A stretch of DNA of 10,644 nucleotides, from assembly GCA_003557445.1 (NCBI GenBank), contig PWOK01000322.1:1-10644 (forward strand), in the 5' to 3' direction. Positions within the stretch are counted from its first letter, which is position 1; each line of letters starts with the position of its first letter. This document shows, piece after piece, positions 5,211-10,644 of this stretch. A program made the translations under genes and the position numbers. Under the pieces are notes generated by a model, which saw only the letters and a program-made list of their open reading frames with translations, ran no database searches and was not told the origin of the DNA. Origin of the DNA: Halanaerobiaceae bacterium. GTDB lineage: Bacteria > Bacillota_F > Halanaerobiia > Halanaerobiales > CSSED10-376.

Positions 5211-7802
5211 ATATTTAATTATATTGATTATAAAGAAAATATATTTGAAAGAGCAATTGATAGTTCTAAATCCAGAATTTATGTTTTTGATAATATAAAA
5301 AACATGATTAAGGCCAGAGAAAATTACAGTCAGCCTTTATTGAAACCAAAAAGTATTTTTATTTTATTTAAGGACTTAAAAGAAAAGATATTTGCCACAG
5401 ATAGATTAATTATTAAAGAAGAAAAAAGAGCGGTTATTTTTTATGATCTATTGACAGAAACTGAGAAAGAGAGATTTAATATTAATACTTATTTTGATTC
5501 TGTTGATCTGGCAGCAGAGTTTTTTCGTTTTTTTAATGAACTTAATGAATACCAGATAGAAGTAATAAAAAATTTAGAAAAATGGCAGAAGCAAAAATAC
5601 AGTTTTTTTAAAGATTTAAGAGAAAGATATTTGAAACGCTTACAGGATTTAAATTATACTGATTATACATTAACATTTGATATGAATAATTTCAGTAAGG
5701 AATTTGTAAATAATTATAGAGAATTAGTTTTTATGAATATTATTGAATTTACACCTCTGGAAAAAAAACTTCTGTTGAGACTTGAAGAAACAGGAAAGAA
5801 AATTAATATCTATTTAAATATTCCACAGGAGGATTTTGATGAAATTAATCTAAAAATAAAGAATGTTTCTTTGCCCGATAAATTACCATTACAATTAAAA
5901 CTATATGAAACAGAAGGAGATTTACTGCAGTTAACTAATATGATTGCTGAGCTAAGAAAAGAAGAGGAATTTAGTATACTTGATGCCAGTAAAAACAGCA
6001 ATTATCATCGTCTATTATCTTCATCACAAATTGATATGGATAAAGATTTAAAGTTTACAGATACAAAAATTTTTCGTTTTCTGGAGACACTTAAAACCCT
6101 GTACAGTAATTCAGTTAAAGAAAAGGGAAAATTTATGCTGGAATTAAATGACCTGCTTCAGGCTTTAGCTTTACCTGAGTTCAGGAAATATTATGGTCTG
6201 GAGGTTTATCATTTAAAAAAACTACAGCAGCTGGCAGGTGAGGATTATATCTATATTTCCAGAGAACTTATTAATGGAGGTATAGATGAACTTCAATTTT
6301 TAAACATTATTTTTGATAATATTAAAAAGATTGCCGGTTTTAATAATTTGTATCAGGTCTGCTGTTTTCTTGAGGAGATTGATCTAGAGTTATTAAATGA
6401 CACCTTATTTATGAATAATATATCATCTTTATTTGATTCACTTCTGGAATTAAGATCTTTAGAAGAATTAGATATAATTGACTCCTGGAAAGGGTTTTTT
6501 AATGATAGAGCCTCAGGGTTGCTCCTGCTTACTATTAATTATTTAAAATATAAACAGATTAAAAAAATAGTTAATGATAAACAAAAATCTATTAATATGA
6601 GCGATTTAATTACTGCACCACATATTAAAAGGGAAAATCTAATATTTCTCAATCTCTCCCGGCGAATATTGCCCTCGGAATCAGCTGAAGGGTTTTTGTT
6701 AAATGATAATCAGAGGACAGATTTGGGTTTGAAAAATGCACAGGATAGACGTTTACAGGAAAAATATTATTTTTACCGTCATCTTTTTAGTAGTAACAAA
6801 GCAATCATTTTTTATATTTATGATCTGGAAAATAATATTTCCTGTAGCCCTTTTGTAGAAGAATTGAGATTGAATTATAATTTAGAACTGGAAAAAGGAG
6901 AAATTAAAACATCAGATTATGGTCTGCTTGTAAGAAATATTTTTAAAGATCAGAAAAATAAAATCAGTGAATACAGGGAATTATCAGAAAAACACAGAAA
7001 AAAAGATAAACTGCCTATTGAAGTTGATGATTTTAATAAAAACAAATTATTTCTCGGTTATTATAAATATACCACTCTTACTGATTGCTATTATAAATTT
7101 TATTTACAGCATATTAGTAATTTACAGGAGGATATGGTGGATATTGAAAGGGAATTGAGTTTAAGGATAATCGGGATTATGGCTCATGAAATATTTGCAG
7201 ATTCTCTAAAAAAATGTGATAAAAACTTTTCTTTAGAAGAGGATCAAATTAAAAAGATAATTCAGGAAAAATTCCAAAAATATGATTATAAGATAAATAG
7301 ATTTTACCTTCCCTACTATCGCAAAATATTACTTAAAAGTATTATTCAATCAGTTTTGTTTTTTTTGAGACAGATCAATAAAAAGCTAAAAGGAGAAATT
7401 ACTAAAGTCAGTATTGAATGGTCACCTCCAGAAAAGCGAATATTTTTTGAACATGATCTCTGTCAGGTCTTTTTAAGTGGGCGTATTGATCTTTTAATAA
7501 ATACTTCAACAGGAAAATATATTTTTGATTTTAAAACAGGCTCAGGAGATAAAGAACAGCTTGATTTTTATTCTATTCTTCAAAATCCGGATTTAAACCC
7601 ACAAAAAGAGGTTAATAAATATTTATATGATATATTTGAAGAGAAACTTGAATCCGGTTTTAAAGGTACAGAAATTGAATTTAAAGAGAAAATAGAAAAA
7701 GAGACCAGTGATTTATTGGATAGTGGTATTTATCATGCTATTTATAAAAACCGCTGTAAAAGATGTGATTATATCGATATTTGCAGGGTGGTGCTAAAAT
7801 GA
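5208..7802 (+). CDS. addB: AddB-like nuclease subunit (inactive helicase fold plus Fe-S PD-(D/E)XK nuclease)
   Basis: This is the probable second subunit of an AddAB-type helicase-nuclease that resects double-strand breaks for RecA loading. It has 864 residues, shorter than B. subtilis AddB (about 1,160). The C-terminal RecB-type nuclease is intact: H660 (IMAHEIF), D761 (GRIDLL), D774 and K776 (IFDFKTG), and Q784/Y788 (QLDFY). Four cysteines frame it, C627 (TTLTDCYYKF) and C850-x2-C853-x5-C859 at the extreme C-terminus, the AddB iron-sulphur staple pattern. The middle (about 470-540) retains the degenerate helicase region LIFLNLSRRILPS, then NDNQRTDLGL and a YYFYRHLF helix. No Walker A motif is visible anywhere, so ATP hydrolysis should come only from the partner. 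It overlaps the helicase gene by four bases (ATGA). The N-terminal 450 residues are poorly conserved and A/T-biased. A generic RecB-nuclease protein is the alternative, but the partner gene argues for AddB. Confidence 0.85.
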   Translation: MIFNYIDYKENIFERAIDSSKSRIYVFDNIKNMIKARENYSQPLLKPKSIFILFKDLKEKIFATDRLIIKEEKRAVIFYDLLTETEKERFNINTYFDSVDLAAEFFRFFNELNEYQIEVIKNLEKWQKQKYSFFKDLRERYLKRLQDLNYTDYTLTFDMNNFSKEFVNNYRELVFMNIIEFTPLEKKLLLRLEETGKKINIYLNIPQEDFDEINLKIKNVSLPDKLPLQLKLYETEGDLLQLTNMIAELRKEEEFSILDASKNSNYHRLLSSSQIDMDKDLKFTDTKIFRFLETLKTLYSNSVKEKGKFMLELNDLLQALALPEFRKYYGLEVYHLKKLQQLAGEDYIYISRELINGGIDELQFLNIIFDNIKKIAGFNNLYQVCCFLEEIDLELLNDTLFMNNISSLFDSLLELRSLEELDIIDSWKGFFNDRASGLLLLTINYLKYKQIKKIVNDKQKSINMSDLITAPHIKRENLIFLNLSRRILPSESAEGFLLNDNQRTDLGLKNAQDRRLQEKYYFYRHLFSSNKAIIFYIYDLENNISCSPFVEELRLNYNLELEKGEIKTSDYGLLVRNIFKDQKNKISEYRELSEKHRKKDKLPIEVDDFNKNKLFLGYYKYTTLTDCYYKFYLQHISNLQEDMVDIERELSLRIIGIMAHEIFADSLKKCDKNFSLEEDQIKKIIQEKFQKYDYKINRFYLPYYRKILLKSIIQSVLFFLRQINKKLKGEITKVSIEWSPPEKRIFFEHDLCQVFLSGRIDLLINTSTGKYIFDFKTGSGDKEQLDFYSILQNPDLNPQKEVNKYLYDIFEEKLESGFKGTEIEFKEKIEKETSDLLDSGIYHAIYKNRCKRCDYIDICRVVLK
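7785..7802 (+). promoter_or_regulatory. addA ribosome binding site and ATGA stop-start overlap
   Basis: AGGGTGGTG (7785-7793) stands five bases before ATG 7799, and the addB stop TGA (7800-7802) is embedded in the overlap ATGA. The same GGTGGTG core occurs before addB, but there it lies 16 bases from the start. Coupled translation of the two subunits is expected. Confidence 0.8.
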
Positions 7803-10644
7803 AAAAAGTGCTCAAAGCCAGTGCTGGAACAGGAAAAACCTATCGTCTATCACTTGAATATGTAATTTCTCTGCTAAAAGGACAAAAATTTGAGGAAATT
7901 GTTGTAATGACCTTTACCCGTAAAGCAACTGCTGAAATTAGAGAGAGAATAATTAATCATATTGAAGATATTCTAAAATATGAAGAAAAGAGTGATGTTT
8001 TTGAGAGTTTACAGGAGATTGAACCTGGAATAATATTAAATAAGGAATTACTTGAATATAATTATCATATGATGCTCAAAAATAAAGATGGTATTCATAT
8101 TTATACTATAGATAGCTTTATTAACAGGATTTTCAAACAGGCAATAGCACCATATCTTGATATATATTCATATCAAATTATTGAAGAAGAAGAAAACAAT
8201 TCAATATATGAGAGATTGTTTAAAAAGATCCTTGATAATCCCCATGATTTTGAACTTATGGAAGGCTTTTTAACAGATAACAGGGAAAGGAAAATAGAAA
8301 ATTATATTGAATTAATCAAAAAAATGATAATTGATCGCTGGAAATTTTTATTAATTGATTTTCAAGAAAGAAAAAAGAAAAACTGTGAAAAACTTGTCTA
8401 TCTTCTGGATCAATCACTGGATTATTTAATTGAGATAGCCCAGAAGAAAGGAAAGGAATTTAATGAAAGCTTTTTAATTAAACCCTTCAGCTTATTTATC
8501 GAAGAATATATAAATCTAAATAATGAAGATCAAAAAAGACAGAAGATAATAAAAAATTGTTCTTTATTGATAAAAAAAACATTCTGGCATGGTAATAAGG
8601 TGAGGGGAAAGAATTGTGCTTCTTTAAAAGAAAATATGGAGGCCTGTTATCAGCAATTTAGAGAACAACTGGCAGCATATGTTTATAATCAGGAGATGAT
8701 TCCCTATGAAAAAGAAATATATAATTTTTCAGGCAGAATTTTTGCCCTATATGATGATTTAAAATTTAATGAAAAGTCTTTTACTCATTCTGATATCAGT
8801 AATTATACATATAAATATTTATATGAGACCAATCTGGATTTAATAAAAGACAACCAGGTTACTGCATATTTTTATGAGTTGATTGGAACAAAGATTAAAA
8901 CCCTTTTAATTGATGAATTTCAGGACACCAGTATTTTACAGTGGAAAATATTAAAACCTCTACTGGAAGATTGTCAAAATGTGATAACTGTTGGAGATGA
9001 AAAACAATCAATTTATGGCTGGAGGGGAGGAGAAAAACAGCTTTTTTCAGATCTGGATAAAATTTTAAAAGCTAAGAGAGAGTCTCTTTTGACCTGTTAC
9101 CGCAGCCATAAAGAAATATTAAAATTTCTTAATAAATTTTTTCTTAATCTTGATATTGACTGGGAATATGAGGCAGTTGATTATCTTTCAGAAAAGGATA
9201 AAGGGTATGTAGAAGTTATTGTGGGTGGAGAAAAAGCTTTAATCAATACAGAAACCAAGACATTTAAAAGAAAAAGCCCGCAAAAACAGGAAGAGATAAA
9301 AAAACTAAATAATAAAATAAAAGGTGACTTAAAAGAAGAAATCTCAAAAAGAATTAAACAATTACCGAATTATAATAATACAGCTATACTGGCCCGTTCC
9401 AATGATCAATTAACCGCAATAGCAACTGAACTCGACAAACAGGGGATTTCTTATATTCTGGAAAGCAAGGATAGCCTGATTGATCATAGGGCAGTTAGTC
9501 CTCTATATTTTTTATTATATTACATTAATTACAGAGATTATTTTTATTTATTAAAATTTTTAAGAAGTGATTTAATCAATATCAGTAATTCTTCTTTGAA
9601 ATATTTATTAAAAAACAAAAAAGAAGTAGAAAAATTTATGTTTGCTGATGGAAAAATAACAAAAGAAAAATTAATTCCTGTACTTAGAGAGATTAAAAGA
9701 CTGCAGAAAATGGAATATGAACAGCTGACAGAATATGTCATAAAAAGTACAGGGATTATAGAATTATACAGTGATAACAGGGGGGCTTTGAAAAATATAT
9801 ACCGTTTTCATGAAATTTTGAAAAAGTTTTCCTGTCTGCATCAATTGATTAACTATATTGAAGAACACAGAGAAAGTGAGCAATTAAAACAACAGGGGAT
9901 AAAAGAAGAGGGAGCAGTTCAGTTAATGACTATCCATAAAGCAAAAGGACTTTCTTTTACCAGTGAGTTTTTTTACTGGAGCCCTGGTTCTTCCGGCGGT
10001 AATTTCGGGGAAAAGATGGAGTTTTATATTACCTTTGATAATAATTTTCAGGAAGTTGATAATTTTCTTTTGACCAGTTCTGATTATGAAAAATTATTTA
10101 AATATCTGGATTTTGATTTTATTGAAAGAAAAAAAGAAAAAGAATTAATGGAAGAGATAAATAATGTTTATGTGGCAATGACCAGACCTGTAAAAAATCT
10201 TTTTCTTTACATTAAAACACCAAGACAGCTGGATCCTTTTTCTGATTTGTGCTGGGATAATGGTAGTGGTTATCAATTTTATGAAAATGCTTTACTTCAG
10301 GCAGTTGGAAAAAACAGTCTTTGTGACCTGGTACAAAAAAAACAGATGGGAGAACTGATTATAGAGAAAAGTCAGCCTGAAGAAGAAGATATTAATTTAC
10401 CGGAGATGGCTACTTATTTTGCCTCTGATAAGATTTCTGCAAAAAAAATGACGGAAATAAATAAAGAAAAAGATTTTGATATGGATTTAAAGAAAGAAAT
10501 AAACAGAATTGGTGGTCTGGCTGTACATTTTTATCTGGAACATATAAAATATGGTAGTAAACAGGAAAAAAAATATGCCGCTAAAATACTAAAAGCACAC
10601 TATGGTAATATTCTGGGCCTCCAGAATACAGAAAATATTATCAG
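7799..10644 (+). CDS. addA: AddA-like UvrD-family helicase-nuclease subunit (3' end outside window)
   Basis: This is an SF1A 3'-to-5' helicase, the motor subunit of an AddAB-type complex; 948 residues are visible and the frame is open to the window's end. Helicase motifs in order: Walker A KASAGTGKT (6-14), Ia MTFTRKATAEIRER (37-50), Ic TIDSF (103-107), Walker B LLIDEFQDT (369-377), III VGDEKQSIYGWRGG (398-411), IV CYRSHKEIL (433-441), V VQLMTIHKAKGLSF (707-720) and VI VYVAMTRP (790-797). Motif II Glu (E373) and the motif VI arginine (R796) are intact. Oddities are Cys433 where Asn usually precedes YRS, and Ser719 where KGLEF is usual. IGGLAVHFYLEH (904-915) resembles the first element (G-x3-H-x2-LE) of the RecB-type nuclease that ends AddA, so a C-terminal nuclease probably continues off the edge but its catalytic residues are unseen. 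B. subtilis AddA is about 1,230 residues, so some 300 may be missing. Confidence 0.9.
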   Translation, partial: MKKVLKASAGTGKTYRLSLEYVISLLKGQKFEEIVVMTFTRKATAEIRERIINHIEDILKYEEKSDVFESLQEIEPGIILNKELLEYNYHMMLKNKDGIHIYTIDSFINRIFKQAIAPYLDIYSYQIIEEEENNSIYERLFKKILDNPHDFELMEGFLTDNRERKIENYIELIKKMIIDRWKFLLIDFQERKKKNCEKLVYLLDQSLDYLIEIAQKKGKEFNESFLIKPFSLFIEEYINLNNEDQKRQKIIKNCSLLIKKTFWHGNKVRGKNCASLKENMEACYQQFREQLAAYVYNQEMIPYEKEIYNFSGRIFALYDDLKFNEKSFTHSDISNYTYKYLYETNLDLIKDNQVTAYFYELIGTKIKTLLIDEFQDTSILQWKILKPLLEDCQNVITVGDEKQSIYGWRGGEKQLFSDLDKILKAKRESLLTCYRSHKEILKFLNKFFLNLDIDWEYEAVDYLSEKDKGYVEVIVGGEKALINTETKTFKRKSPQKQEEIKKLNNKIKGDLKEEISKRIKQLPNYNNTAILARSNDQLTAIATELDKQGISYILESKDSLIDHRAVSPLYFLLYYINYRDYFYLLKFLRSDLINISNSSLKYLLKNKKEVEKFMFADGKITKEKLIPVLREIKRLQKMEYEQLTEYVIKSTGIIELYSDNRGALKNIYRFHEILKKFSCLHQLINYIEEHRESEQLKQQGIKEEGAVQLMTIHKAKGLSFTSEFFYWSPGSSGGNFGEKMEFYITFDNNFQEVDNFLLTSSDYEKLFKYLDFDFIERKKEKELMEEINNVYVAMTRPVKNLFLYIKTPRQLDPFSDLCWDNGSGYQFYENALLQAVGKNSLCDLVQKKQMGELIIEKSQPEEEDINLPEMATYFASDKISAKKMTEINKEKDFDMDLKKEINRIGGLAVHFYLEHIKYGSKQEKKYAAKILKAHYGNILGLQNTENII

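Noticed and set aside
9544..9741. Minus-strand open frame of 65 codons within addA
   Set aside because: Antisense to a continuous helicase frame; Ser/Phe/Ile-rich translation of A/T-rich DNA without a recognisable motif.
5208..10644. The helicase plus Fe-S nuclease pair as a new anti-phage system or Cas4-like module
   Set aside because: The gene order, ATGA overlap, AddB-type C-x2-C-x5-C tail and degenerate helicase region fit the housekeeping AddAB recombination complex; no CRISPR, cas or other defence genes are nearby.

Overview
The window is AT-rich, low-GC DNA with strong AGGAGG-type ribosome binding sites, sigma-A-like promoters close to TTGACA-17-TATAAT, and a YtrA-type GntR/ABC cassette. 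It looks like a chromosomal segment of a low-GC Gram-positive-type bacterium (Firmicutes sensu lato). An anaerobic lineage such as the Halanaerobiales would fit the codon style, but that is only an impression. I see no insertion sequences, phage genes, tRNA, rRNA or CRISPR. No gene-free stretch exceeds about 160 bases.

Layout. (1) 1-399: the 3' end of an aldo/keto reductase, converging with an endonuclease IV gene (405-1235, minus strand; AP-site repair). (2) 1236-1394: a compact divergent promoter region. Two near-consensus promoters lie back to back, and their -35 boxes are the two arms of one palindrome. A second inverted repeat sits at the predicted start of the rightward transcript and is a candidate operator. 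(3) 1395-3761: a tight rightward operon of a short GntR/YtrA-type repressor, an ABC ATPase, an ABC-2-type six-helix permease and a YbjQ-family protein, ended by a hairpin that begins inside a perfect 12-bp tandem repeat. (4) 3847-4262: a monocistronic AbrB/SpoVT-type DNA-binding protein with its own promoter and a clear rho-independent terminator. (5) 4349-10644: a probable operon of a histone-deacetylase-fold deacylase followed by an AddB-like iron-sulphur nuclease and an AddA-like UvrD-family helicase. The last gene runs off the right edge.

How the genes work together. The right half encodes most of a double-strand-break resection and recombination machine (AddAB/RecBCD functional class). 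AddA supplies an ATP-driven helicase with all SF1A motifs. AddB supplies a PD-(D/E)XK nuclease held by a four-cysteine Fe-S cluster, and it has no P-loop of its own. The two genes overlap by ATGA, which implies coupled translation and stoichiometric subunits. The zinc deacylase upstream may share their transcript. The left repair gene (endonuclease IV) is divergent from a probably self-repressed membrane/ABC operon, so the two could influence each other's transcription.

I found no convincing wholly new system. The points most worth a second look are the reduced, P-loop-less AddB with its odd start region, the deacylase placed in front of addBA, the face-to-face -35 palindrome, and the divergent endonuclease IV that keeps all its metal ligands.
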